From Tachypleus tridentatus (taxonomy: Eukaryota; Arthropoda; Merostomata; Xiphosura; Limulidae): a stretch of 64,000 nt of DNA. How positions within the stretch are numbered: position 1 is the stretch's first letter; the number at the start of each line of letters is the position of its first letter. Location: NCBI RefSeq assembly GCF_004210375.1, contig NC_134825.1, positions 43,084,348 to 43,148,347 on the forward strand, written 5' to 3'. The notes beneath the pieces were generated by a model. The model saw nothing but the letters and a program-made list of their open reading frames with translations, was not told the DNA's origin and ran no database searches. Positions 41,112 to 54,700 of the stretch are shown one piece after another. The position numbers and the translations under genes were made by a program.

Positions 41112-42530
41112 CTAAACTCCTATTGTCTCATACGAAATCCTGGTAGGTGCACCATAAATGGTTTCCGTGGCAGTGGAATTGATGGCTGACATTTCAGTCA
41201 AACATGGAACCCTGAGTTTATTTTGGAACAGCCTATGTTGCAAGTTTCTTCTATTCCAGTATCCAGTTAATGTGACCATCTCAAACCATGTCATCATATG
41301 AATAATTTGTGTTAGAGATGAGAAGACAACGACGCTTGTTAAGTTTTTTCATGGTTTTTCTAAGCAACTTATAAAATGTGTTGATAAGACTCTTCATTAC
41401 ATTTCCTATGTTTCTTATAAAGCTCAATGTTACACAATGGTCTATACGTGCTGTGCCTTGCACAGGAATCAAAATCACATATTTAGCACTGTAAGTACTC
41501 AGATTTACTACAGCATGTCCAGGGAAGTGAGAAATCTCATTGCAAACAGCAGGTGAGATACTCAAAAATGCTTTACCATGTAACTTTCTTAAATCATACG
41601 TATAAGCAGCCAAGTCAATGAACACCACATTTTTACAATTTTCATTTAAGTTTTTCGATCACTTATTTCTTTACAGAGCTGCTCCTCATCTAAATGTACT
41701 AAGATGTGGTGTGAAGGAAAACCCAGGCTCAGCATCAGATGCTGAGTCACCTAAGCACATTCTTTCTAGGAGACAACCTGCTTGATATATTTGAAGAAAC
41801 AGTCCTGTTCTTCATTTTTCTACATCTTTAAACCTTGATGATGTAACCTAATTTACTTAACCTTTGTACTGAAACAGTGGTGCTCAAAGATATCTACCAT
41901 TATGTAGCATGATATTTCATAAGTGTGTGAGACAGACCCTTCTTATCTTCCTATAGTCAAAAAGCGTGTGCATCCTGATAAGTATCATGTCTTCAAGCGT
42001 AATTTAGAGCAGAATGCTGCAGTGTTTTAACATATTTTGTACTTACTTTAATCACTAAACATTGGAACAAGTTATTATCAGTGTACTGTGCTGGCAGAAC
42101 AAGTTTTGTATTGCTTCTAGAATCCTATCACGATAATACTACAAAATGCTGGATGATCTTCCTTATGGTGTCACAGTCCTAGTGGACTTTGTTCCTTTCC
42201 TTGGTAATTCTAAGCAGTGCCTGGTTACATATTTTTTAATAAAATAATATCTAAGAGCCACATAGATACCACTCTAGTTAGTCTCAAGATTTGGAAACTA
42301 ATCATTGGCACCGAAACCATCTCAAATGCTTCTGCATGTGGGAGGTATGCAATAAAAGAACTTCACCATCTGGGGTTCTTCTGGACATTGTTGACCTTCT
42401 GGTCTGAAAGATGGATTGAAAATGAAGATAAGCTTTCAATTTGTTTGAAGCTTTTGATGCAGAAAAAATTATCTTAGTTTTAGGTAGACTAATGAGGTAA
42501 TGTATCCAACTCACTGCATCTTTTCCCAAT
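41112..42530 (-). other. Cluster of unrecognised minus-strand ORFs (possible pseudogene)
   Basis: Three same-strand open stretches: 42529-42302 (KDAVSWIHYLISLPKTKIIF...), 41628-41281 (VFIDLAAYTYDLRKLHGKAF, then FPGHAVVNLSTYSAKYVILI), and 41297-41112 (WFEMVTLTGYWNRRNLQHRL...). The 115-codon ORF has balanced, non-AT-driven residues. Frames shift between the pieces. I cannot assign a family. It may be a decayed gene or transposon. Confidence 0.3.
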
Positions 42531-42790
42531 CCACCCTAAGTTCTTATTAGCCTCCCATGGTTACAGTTCACAAACTTTGCAGAAATCAGAGAGTAGAACA
42601 AAATATTGGAAATAAATTTCATGAAAAGAAATTCTTGGTTAAAGCACCAAAATGTAACTTAATGAAATACTTAATATACTCTGTGTTATTTAGGTGAAAT
42701 GATATCAAGCAGTGATAAAATATGAAATAAACAGCAGATTGACGAAAATGTTTTGTTAAGTGATAAAATTAACACAGACAGTGAAGGTAT

Positions 42791-42910
42791 GGTTTGTTTT
42801 GAATTTAGTGCAAAGCTACACAAGGGCTATCTGTGCTAGCCATCCCTAATTTTCAATAGATAAACTAGATGGAGGGCAGTTAACAGCTCACTATCAATGC
42901 TTGAGCTATT
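42791..42910 (-). repeat. SINE family 1 fragment, variant body
   Basis: TTTGTTTTGAATTTAGTGCA, AAGGGCTATCTGTGCTAGCC and AACTAGATGGAGGGCAGTTA. The tRNA head is absent. Confidence 0.8.
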
Positions 42911-45776
42911 CTAATCAGATAGTACGTCTTGTTCCTCACTTTTATAAAACATGGATTCTATGTTCATTAACAAAAATTATCTGTCCCTGGTGGGACAGTA
43001 AGAAGTTTGTGGTTTTACAGTGTTTAAATCAGGGTTCAATTCTTCTTGGTGAACACAATGGATAGTCTTGTGTGTTTTTTTTTTAAACAAACAAACAGAA
43101 GTTATTTGGCTACTGGAACTAGATAAGAACATTTTCTCAATATAAAAACTGGAAGAATAATGCTGGTAAATCATACTGTTCAATAAGAATCAAGATTCCT
43201 TTTTGAATTTTTACAGTTCTGCATTACCTGTTTTAACATCCATATTTAAGATAAGATCATGCTTCTTTTGAAATTAACTGGTAAAACAAGTAGTATACAA
43301 GCTATTTCAGAGTCCTTTCTGTAGTTCATGATTTGTCATTGGTGGTGTTCATTTATGAGTAGAAGTGTAAATTCTAATCACTACAGCAATTGTTTTGAAT
43401 GCTGCACAATGTCCAATATTTGAACATTAAAATATTAACATCCAGATATGGAAAGGCACGTTTTTGCCAGTTGTTGAGATAATATATACCAAACTTTCCA
43501 AGCTATAGACCTGGCTGGTATTGTACATTGTAGTTGTATTTTGCACATGTTTTATAAGGATACTCATCCTTATCCAAATACAGTCATACATTTAACATTT
43601 CTGAATTTCATGAACCATTTCATTAATGTATAGTCTACTCAAATAATGAAGTTTATGACTTCACAACTAGTGGCTGCAAAGTTTGATAAATACAAGTTTG
43701 AGAAGCTTCTTCTTTGTCTTAAAATATCTGTATTTAGAAGTTGTTAGTGTTTAGATTACATATTCCATACAGTCCCATATAATACTTCAATTCTATTACA
43801 CTGGTATTAGTATCTGGAATGAACAGACAACCTGAACAAAAATACATGCGACTGAAATCACAGAATCAAGCACAGACTGCCAAATAGAGAAAAATAACAA
43901 CTGATAAGGCTATGGGAACAGGTGAGAAAAAAATAAATGAAGAGATTTGGTAACTCGGAAGAACTTACCAATACCTAGTGTACCTTAAAAAATATCACAA
44001 AGTTAATCTGATGGATGTCAGTAAAAGGGAATGAAAACAGTTACTGCCTTGCATAGCCTACCTTTTTTCCCCTAAGAAAATGGCACGGTGAAAAGTCTCA
44101 GGATAGCCTGTGAATGTATAAAACAATTCTGATACCTTTAAATTTGCTTAACATTTTTTTTCTTAAACTGTTTTCACTCATTTTGTTTCTAGTTTTAATT
44201 ATGTGATGAACTTGGTTTCACATTTATGTGTGTAAAATGTTTGTTTCTTTGGTTCCTTAATTTTAACTAATAATTATTTCTATTCAACATACTCATATTT
44301 TGATTTGTACTTAAGTTTAATCTTTCTTTTATTTACTCATTTCTTTGTTTCAGTGCAAATCTGGCCACGTAAATGGAATCTGTTATCCACTGCAGGAACC
44401 TCAACTTTAGATTTTAGTGTTGCAAATCTTACCCATCATGTAACTTGAGTCTGGTCATAATTTTGACTGCCTTGATTGTTTATTCAGTATTATAGTGCTT
44501 TTTATACACCAAACTACTTGCAAGTCTATAAGTTAGTCTTAGTTGGTTAAAAGGTCCTTGACAAGACATGAGCTAAATACACACAGATGCAGCACCAACA
44601 ATACATGTAATTCCACAAATTACTGATGGGGTGTCCTTTGTATTTCATATAGGAAATGAATGATTTCATTCATTTTCTCTGTTCACTTTTTTTTTTTATT
44701 TACACTGATTATTACAGCAGGTGAAAACTTAAAATTATTCAATATGATACAAAATGTGCATCCAAACAGAAGTAACTGGTATATAAACAAGTTGTGGTTA
44801 ATTTTCAAAATTTAAGCCTAAGAAGATACTGAGATAAGAAATGGTAGAGTGTAGCAGTTGAAATCCACTAAATTTTATCCTTTCATAACCAGAAAAGACA
44901 CAAATGTTTATACAGGAGTATTTTTTCAAACTAGTTCTTTCAGCTGTTTTGCATTTGTTAATATCCTTATGAAAATAATGCATCTAGTCATAAAATTGCT
45001 TCAATGCTAAACTCAGGTTATGGTTACATCCTATAATGATCATTCCAAAGAGGTAATGTTCTTAAGACCAAACTTTCATAACATCTCTTGTTATTCTACC
45101 TTACTGAAGTGTGGGTCATACCCAAATGAGCAGTTTGTACAGAGGTTTATACAGGTTAGTATGGGCTATGAATAAATATACCGCCTTGAGTATGTATAAT
45201 AAGAATGATCACCAGACATAGATAATTTAGGATTATTGTATATTTTGGCATATTACTGATACAATTTCACAAACTCTTGATACACAAAGATCCATTATTC
45301 ACCTACTCCAGCAGCCACAAGTCTTTATATAATACCATTGCAACCATTTCTACCCAACTTATAGATAATATCCTGTTTAAATCATATGATGAAAAGCAAC
45401 ACAGTGGTTTGTGCAAATTAATGGCAAGAACATGTAATAAGCCTTATGACAATAACAAAACCCTGGTGGAGAATGAATTTTCAGTTACATACTTAGTAAG
45501 CACAGTGTACGCTGTTTTCATGAAGTTTTGTATAATTACTTTTCTCTACTTTAAATGTATATATCACAATAACATATTTTGTGAAACATGAAAAAAAAAG
45601 AAAAAAGAAACTTTGACATTGTTGCTATAGCCAGAGGGCACCAAAAATGGTTTAAAGAAACTATATATATTATTTATTGTGCATCATATAATGTTCAATT
45701 ATTCTTTTCACTTTATGCATATTGTGACTAAGTGTTGAGCAAAGGCAATCTGAAACTGCATGTTTTTTAATAAAAC
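42911..45776. other. Intergenic region 3' of MED4
   Basis: AT-rich. A diverged SINE family 2 piece at 44350-44435. Open stretches such as 45277-45591 (plus) match nothing I know. Confidence 0.45.
44350..44435 (-). repeat. Diverged SINE family 2 fragment
   Basis: GGAATCTGTTATCCACTGCA and GATTTTAGTGTTGCAAATCT correspond, with changes, to the middle of family 2. Confidence 0.45.
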
Positions 45777-45782
45777 TTTATT
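45777..45782 (-). terminator. MED4 polyadenylation signal AATAAA
   Basis: AATAAA on the minus strand, 121 nt after the MED4 TAG, in a T-rich 3' UTR. It is the first canonical hexamer downstream of the stop. Confidence 0.7.
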
Positions 45783-48700
45783 CTAATTGAGTGAGTTATG
45801 AAGTATATATATCCCTTACATTGAATATCCAACATATGTACTATATACATGGCTCATTATGGTTTTCCTTAATAATAATAATAAACAAAAACCATAAAAG
45901 TGCTACTGACTATCACTGGAAGAGCTGCTTGATGAATCCGTGGAAAGTACTTCAACGTCTTCATTTTCCTTACTGTGACCTTTACTTTCCATATTAACAG
46001 AGTTGTGAGTGGCTGTTGAGCTTAGACCTGGTTTCATTTCTGTTGCTCCTTGCCATGTAAAGGAGCTGGTGTGTGAGGTTGGTTGTGGCTGATCTATGAG
46101 GGAAGAAATATTTCACATCACATATATATACCTTTTATGATGAACCACTGCGACGCACCAAGAAACATGATAAAAGTCCTGAAACAAATACCACTATACA
46201 ACAAATAGGTGGGATGATAAAAGCATTCAATAATAAAATTAGGAAACTCAATACTTTACCTAAATATCAATTACTTCCTAAAAAAAAACCAAAAAAACAT
46301 TCTTCTATACAATCTAAGTTATTAAAAGAACAATGTATGCCAATTAGTCTGTACACGTATGCATGCTGGCTCACATGGAAAACCAACATTCCTACTGATT
46401 AATTGCACAGTTGTACTTTATATTAGTGCAAAAGTGGATGACAATTAATGAGTACTAAAATGGGATATTTATAACATTGCCTTTAAGGGCAGTAAAGTAA
46501 ACACCCATGCAATTAAACACATTACATCTCAATACAGATTCCAACAGGTGTCTAAAAATCAACAATTAAGCCTAAAGTTTAAATACACTTTGCTTGAGTT
46601 TACCAACTATATACTCAACAAACAATTATCCTCAATAGTCACTGCTACAACTTCATTCATTATAAATGCTCTACAGCTAACACATTGTGCAAGAAAAATT
46701 AATTTCAGGTTTCAGATGATATATAAATGTGATTTACACATACATAAACACACAAGAAATTTACAAGATAACACATGAAGACTTACATTTCTTCATATCA
46801 TAATTTTATACTTTTACTACTTTATAATTTATACATTTCTAACTATTTCAATACAGGCACCTAAAAACTGCAATTAGACCTAAAGTTTAAATATGTTTCA
46901 TATGCAAAAAACAAGTTTACCAACTGTCAAGGTTTTATATATGAGCTGGTATTCTTTTATAGTAGATGTCTGTGACTTGTTGGCAATAAATTAAAAAAAA
47001 AAGATGGCACACAATCCATATTTTAAATATGATATATTCAAAACAAGTCAAATGTGTACAAAAATTCTTTGCACTATAGGATATCACAGTTTTATCTTAA
47101 ACACAGGCAGATTCAATTATTTTACAATCCAACTGAAAAGTTATTTTTCTTTACTCTGTTTCTTACTATACAGTATGTGACAGATTTATTTATGTTATCC
47201 CATGGGTTACCACAGTTGTATCCAGAACTTGAAATATTGTCCCCATTTTGTCAAAGTCCACATAGCTGAGTTTAATTACTTTAGAATACCCTTTGACAGA
47301 ACAAATTATTCTCCTTAGCACAGTTAAACTGCAAAACTCACTTTAAATATTGCCCATTATGACAAAACTAACAATCATTTATTCCAGCTTCACTTCCACA
47401 AACTTTTATATTTTCTGACTGAACTTCACTTCTTTTGTTAGTTACCACAGTTGTATCCAGAGCTTTAAATAACTGCCTCTCTGTTTTTGTTAAAAGTCCA
47501 CACAGGTTGTTTCGGTTACTTTAGAATCCAATTGACAAAACAAATTATTTTTTTCATCTCTGTTGTTAAAATATGTCTGTGAAACACAATATAGAAATCA
47601 ACCAGTGTGTAACTTGATATTTTATTCTAAAAACTAACTTTTTTTTGACTGAAGAACTTCACTTGACTTGCACTCACTTGGTTATACACACACATGAACA
47701 CACATATATATACCTTGCCTGAATGAAGCCTGATATTCTCTACAAACTAGGAAATACTATGATGCAACAATACTCACATGGCAAAAACTGAATTACACAC
47801 ACAATGTACAACTTTTACTTACTTATGTAACACAATTTGTCATAACTATCACCTTTGAAATATTTACTTTTAACACTAGTTAAGAAAACTGAGTAATCAT
47901 CAAATATTAAATCACTGAATAAGCTAAATAATAACTTTTTCACTAAGCAGTCTTGTATATCCAACACCAGCTACAGGAATAAAATATTCCACCATTTCTG
48001 TTATTGGTGGTAATGGACTCAATGTTTGTTAATATTCTCTTCAAAAAAAGAAACACAAAAGGCAAAATATGAGACAAATTGTTAACAAGTTTATTCCGGG
48101 TAGTTCTGTATGACATCTGTGAAACTTTGCACATTCACTGCTGAACATCCAAAGTCTGCAAAGGCGAAGTCCACGCTCACTAGGTGAAGTTTAACGTCAC
48201 TTAACATCAATAACGAGTATGCCCCCCGTGAGCATCAATAATTGCTTGACATCTCCTGCCCATGGAAGCGAGATGGCGAATCACATCCTGTGGAATGGCT
48301 GTCCACTCAGCCTGCAAAGCTGCTGCAAGCTGAGGTATAGTCTGCAGTTGAGGTTGTCACCGTCGGTCCAACTCATCCCAAAGATGTTCGATGGGGTTTA
48401 AATCTGGTGATCTGGAGGGCCAAGGAAGAACGTTGATGTTGTGGTGTCTCAAGAAGACAGTGGTTAGTCGGGCTGTGTGAGAACGGGAGTTGTCATGTTG
48501 AAAAATGTCGTTGACGTTCACCATGATGGGTTGCACATAGGGCCTAAGAATCTCGTTGACGTAACATTGAGCCGTAAGATTCCATCGAATGTGCAAAAGG
48601 TCTGTTCTGGCATTGTAGGCGATGGCAGCCCACATCATGACGCTGCCACCACCAAATCTGTCAACATCCTGCACACAGTTTGCTGCAAAACGTTCACCTC

Positions 48701-51700
48701 GGCGACGGTAAACACGGGTCCTTCCATCCTGCCTACGAAGCATAAAACGTGATTCATCGCTGAACCAAACATGCCTCCATCGTCAATGAGGCCATACCCG
48801 ATGTGCCCGAGTCCACTGCAGCCGTGCTTGACGATGTTGCTGGGTGAGGATGACGCCTCTGACTGGATGTCGAGGTTGGATTCCTGCATGGGATTTGGAC
48901 ATAACCAAATGTTGCAATCTTGTGCGAGAGTGGTCACACGAAGTCTGCCAGATCGTGGACGTTCACGAGTTAATCCATGTTGTTGGTGACGATTCCATAG
49001 CCTTGTGATGGTGTTTGGGTGGACATTCACAGCTCTGGCAACATCTGATCGAGATTCGCCTGCTTCCAAGCGACCAATGGCATTGTTGCGTTGTGCTTCA
49101 GTCAGTCTTGGCATAACTGTATTGCATGTCGGTGGCTTAACACTGTTAAGCTATGGAAACTGAAACCCGTCACTTTTATAGGGACTTTGCACATGTTGCA
49201 CTTGCAGAACATGCAGATCTCTCAAACAAATTTATTGGACACGCATGCGTTTTGGCGAAAAATACGATGTTTTCCTCCGTTTTCAAAGTGCACAACTTTT
49301 ATTGTCATTTTGGTGCTTTAACACGTGTAACATCACATATTCTGAGCTTGTAACGTTATTACATATATTTCTCTTTAAAATAACAAAAATTACACCTTTT
49401 GCATTTCTTGTTTTGAAGAGTATACTTAAGGGGAGAATAAGAAGAGTTGACATCATTGTAGAAAAAAGAAAATTAAATGAAACTACAGCTGACTTAAACT
49501 TCTTGATTGTATAAATTCAAAAATTTTGGTGAAGAAATAATCTCAATATTTTAGCCAAACATGATAATTATTCCAAAAGACAATGTTTATACAAAAAATG
49601 TGTATTTTGCTTATAGTCACTCCTGTTTTGACATTTCTTTAATTTAAATACAACTCCAGATTCTGTTGAGTAAGTTTGCTTTAATTTTTTTTTATTCATG
49701 TCCAACTTCATCATACAACAACAGCATTGTTTAAAGGATTTATCTGTTTAAAACATACCATAATACATGTATATACATATATATAGTATTGCACTTAATA
49801 ATGCTATGAATGTGAAAATAATGTTATTGGAAGTGGTTATTTAAGAAATATTTTAAAAAATTCAGTAGTTATTTAAAGATAAGTTAAAAGCTACACATTT
49901 TATATCAAGAGAGCACCATTTTCTAAAGTGGTTTTTAAATGATAGAAACAACAATTATACATTTTTGTCAATAAAAAGCTCAAAAATATTTTGTTTTAGC
50001 ATAAAACCAAACTTGTTAGAAAGCAATATAGTTTTTAACCTCTGGGAATAATATTACTGTTGACTCAACTGCCCATTGCACATGAATATATTATACAGAA
50101 TGCTTTGCTTAAATATCACAACCGAGATCCCATCCTTTCAAATGAAAATATGCATAAATGTGCTGTATTTTAAGTAAAAATATTTTTAAATATATCATAA
50201 ATCTATAGATATGGTCTTACTTTTTTCATTTTTGCTCATCAAAAAAAAAGAAATGCAATATTTAGGTGTTAAGAAAACTGTAATTGTTATAAAAACAAGT
50301 TAACTGCAAGGCTTTTTTTTTTAAAATACATTTCCCTTAATTTGTTCATTGTGGTTCAAAATCAGAGGCATATGAAAAAAATGCATTTCAGGTCTATCTT
50401 TTATTCCCCCCCACTCATCTCATTACACAAAATGTCTTTAATTTAATACCAGATCTTATAAAATGGATTTCACACACTTTATACAATTTCCCATATTTTT
50501 GGTATCAGTTTAACCAAGTAACGAGTTCTGGTACTGAATAAAAATAGTATTTGGCAGTGACATGTGGAATACATAAAACAGAGATAAAATACATATTTTA
50601 CACATCTCTGATTTGGAGTCATGGTAGACAAATTATGAGAAATGGAGGAAAAAAAATCATCCATAGCTGCTGATTAACTTGTTTTTATAGCAATTCTAAG
50701 ACTTATTAACTTTTTCCAATATTTTGCTAGCTTATGGCATTTAAACAGAAAACAGTAATCTTTTAAACTTGTTGAACAATACGAAAGAATGTTAGTTTTC
50801 TTTAAAATATTTACATAAGTGCAGTTAACTGTTGGAAAATAAACACCATATACACCTTTAAGATTCTTAGTTTTGTTTAACTATTCATAGATGTCATGTT
50901 TTAAAAGTCCAAGTTCAGTTTTCTATATTTTGGTTACAAAACACTGATAATATCAAGTGGACACTATATAATAATGTTAACAATTGTTACACTCACTGTA
51001 ATCAAAATTGGATATTATAGTAATAAATAAATTCAATTTTAAATAGCATTTTCTTATGTACTGTGAAAAATAGTATTTCTTGAAACATTTTTCATTTATT
51101 ACATTCAACATTTACCTCCATGTGGTCCACGGGATGTTAAATCTCCTAAGTTTCCTTGCTGCTGCTGTTGCAACACACTACTACTAAGCGGTAAATCACT
51201 CATTCTACCAAGGAATCCTGATCTCATTTCAATATCTGTAGGGTAAGGTCTTCTTGGATCTCCTACAATTAGCAGAAACAAAGCTTTAGAAGACATACAT
51301 CAAATGTGATCAGGAAAGTACAGTATTTTAAACAGTTTGTTGAAAAAATGAAAAATATTTCTATTTCAAAATCTTAAATAAATGAAGATTACATGTGGAG
51401 AATATAGAGCATTATAAATACCATATATATAAAATGTAGTTTAATTCTTTTACAGGTCTGGTCTTTTTTTATGATTTGACTTTGGCTGAGAGAACTGAAT
51501 AGAGGATAGAATTTCCCAAATGACACTTAACTCAGTGTGCCAAAACTAATAACAGAACATTTCTTTTTTGAATAAAAGATAAAAAGTTTATCCACAAAAT
51601 AACATGGAAGAATTAGCTGGAAAAATTAAACTTATCTGTTTTAATACCTATGTTTTTCTGAGTTTCTTGTAACAAATAAATGACTAAAAATGTGATACAT

Positions 51701-54700
51701 GTAAAAAGCAGTTAACCACCATAGAAAGCCTGGTCTTGTTTACTTTTTTTTTTTGTTACACATGATTACTATAAAACAGTAACATTACCACATCCAAGAA
51801 GAAATTGTACCTCATTTATTTTCCCCACCAAAATACAAAATTCAATAAAAGTGTAAGTTATGAGAGTTTGTCTGCTGGAAAATAGAGAATAGTTAACTGT
51901 TAACATTTCAAAAAGCTATATTAACATAGGTTACTTGTATTAATAAGGGACATTACACATGACAATAGACTTTCTTATATTTTTTGCATGATCTAAAGCA
52001 GGGGTGTGAAACAGGCGGCCCGCGGGCCACAACCCGGCCCGCAAAGCCATTTAGTGTGGCCCTAGTTGTTGTAATCTAACCATGTGGCCTGATCTGTAAT
52101 CCAACGCAAATGGAATATTTTTAAAAGCATCGATCCTACGGGATTCCCAGGCTTCGACTCGACAAACTTCTAAAATTATCTTTGCTAGACAGGAGCAGGC
52201 CGAATTCGATTGGTCGGCCTCCTTAGGGCATGAATAGGTGACGTGCACTAGCACTATTGTCTACGACTCAACGTCATGTCCTGAACCTCGCCTTCGCCCG
52301 CTGGCGACAATTTTCCCTAACCTCTGCTGTCCGTCATTCATTATTGGTGAAAATTTTATTACCTTTTACAGTTACTACAAGAGATTGAAGGTAAATTGAT
52401 TATTATTTAGCATATTGTTGTGACTTTACTGAATTTATTAAAATTTTTGCTTTCAGATGCATCTGATTCTATGTACAGTGTAACCTCGTTATTCGCGGGG
52501 GTTACGTTCTTTACCCTCCCGCGAATAGCGAAAACCGCGAATATTGATGCAGTTTTAAAACGTATATGTATGCGATTATATACTATATGAAATGCTTCCC
52601 AAACACTAATGATACTTATACTCATTGATGCAGTAATAATGTAGCAATATTGCATACTGTTATGTATTTCACTAAATTGTACCGTGCGTTACCGGGCTGT
52701 GCTTTGCCGTTTGCGTTGTTGGGGAAGCTGAGGCAGTCAGCCAATAGCAGTCCAATCTTGTTTGGTGAAGACGACAATTGATAAAACGGCTTGATTGAGT
52801 AAATACAACAGAAATCTCCTCGAAAAGCCCTTTCAGTCTCTGTGACCTACAAAACGCAGTTCGCGCATAACCCGCGAATGGCGAACCGCGAATAGGCGAG
52901 GTCACACTGTATTTTGCTATTCTCAATTAATTTAAGTACCGGAAGGCTATGATCGGGATGCCAATTTAGAAACATGCGTTTCTGTCCATAAGAGGTTCCA
53001 TGTGTAAATAAATTCTATGTTTTTTCTACTTTGCTATTTTCGTGAGAATAATTTTTGTTTTGATTTCAGGGCTAGTAAAATGTCAGCAGTTAAGAAACGA
53101 AAATTGATGATGAGGGAAGGTTATTCAACAGTGAATGGTGCACAAAATATCTTGTTGTCCCACATAATCAAGGTGTTGTCTGCCTCGTCTGTCAAACTAC
53201 AACTGCAGTCATGAAAGAGTACAATATTAAGCGACATTACGCAACTAAGCACTCCTCCCAGTTTGATGAAATTGTTGGTCAGGCACGAAAGGACAAAATT
53301 GAACATTTAAAAACATCCATTGAAAAGCAACAAGGTGTTTTACCACTTTCAAGAAAAATTCAGAACTGGTGACAAAACTGAGTTTTAAGCTTTGAGAATG
53401 TATGGCAGAAAAGGGAAAGCCTTTCAGTGATGGAGAATTTATTAAAATTGTTTAACAATATTCACAGAATATGCATGTCCAGAGAAAAAATATTTGGTGG
53501 AGCAAACTAGCCTTTCCCGCTTTACTTTCTCAATGCGAGGACAAAAGATCTTTCAGAGGACATCAAAGAAACTTTGAAAGAGAGATTGAATTGTGTGAAG
53601 CTTTCAGTCTGGCTTTTGATGAAAGCACTGATATCAATGACACATCCCAACTTGTCATTTTCATCAGAGCTGTTACTGCAGGCTTTGATGTTTTCAAGAG
53701 TTTTTAGATATGGCAAGCCTTTCCTCCACAACCACAGGACAGGATATTTGTGAACAAGTGCTTAAGGTTGTAGAAAAGTTTGAACTGAATCCTTATAAAT
53801 TATGTGGTGTTACAACAGATGGTGCTCCTTCCATGACAGGTAGGACAAATGGATTCACCAAGAAATTTCTAACTGCAATTGGAGCACAAGACGAAGTTGT
53901 AAGCCATTGCATTATTCACCAAGAGAGCTTGTGCACCAAAGTTCTGGATTTTGCAGAAGTCATGAAAAATGTCGCCCAATGCGTAAATTATATTCAACAC
54001 GAGGATTAAATCATCGACAATTTAAAACTTTTTTAGATGAGCTGGACAGTGAGTATTCAGATGTTTTGTACTTCTCTGCTGCACGCTGGCTTAGTAGAGC
54101 TGCTACTTTGAAGAGATTCTGGAATCTGCGAGAGGAGATTAAGTTCTTCATGGAGAGCAAACGTCAGAATGTGGACTTCTTGAGCAATGAGAAGTGGCTG
54201 AATGACTTAGCATTCCTCACAGACATTACACAGCATCTGTCTGATTTAAACTTAAAACTACAAGGGAAAAGTCAACTTGTGAATAAGTTGTTTGAGCATA
54301 TTTGTGCTTTTGAGAAGAAATTGAACTTTTCCAGGTTCAGTTGAGAAGAGCCATATTGACCCATTTTACATGTCTTGCAACCAGGAAACTGGAATTTCCT
54401 AATCTGGATTGCACCAAATATGGAACCAGTGTACAAAAGCTGAGTGATGAGTTTGCAAACAGATTTCCAGATTTCAGACAAACTGAAATTAGATTGAAAT
54501 TGTTCGCTCAACCTTTTGATTTGGCAGTGGAAGACAGTCCTGATGATTGCCAAATGGAACTCATTGAACTGCAGGCTGACATGGACACTAAAAGGAAATT
54601 CTCTGAAAACAGTTTGCTAGACTTTACAAACTCTGTGTAATGTGAAAAGTTTCCCAATTTGTCCTGCCATGCACAAAGAATTGCCTCCCTTTTGGTAGCA

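Larger units (their letters stand above)
46094..51115. other. MED4 intron (5.0 kb)
   Basis: Local duplications at 46544-46925 and 47105-47680, then the Tc1-like copy 2 (48037-49420). 49430-51115 is AT-rich with nothing recognised. Confidence 0.55.

Noticed and set aside
45277..45591. 104-codon plus-strand ORF downstream of MED4
   Set aside because: No family resemblance, no regulatory context; length is possible by chance.
48771..49353. Plus-strand ORFs across the Tc1 copies (also 37748-38704)
   Set aside because: Antisense shadows of the minus-strand transposase and of the noncoding terminal region.
51999..52060. CpG-island promoter for MED4
   Set aside because: The GC-rich stretch is the terminal and subterminal part of the hAT transposon, bounded by its target duplication.
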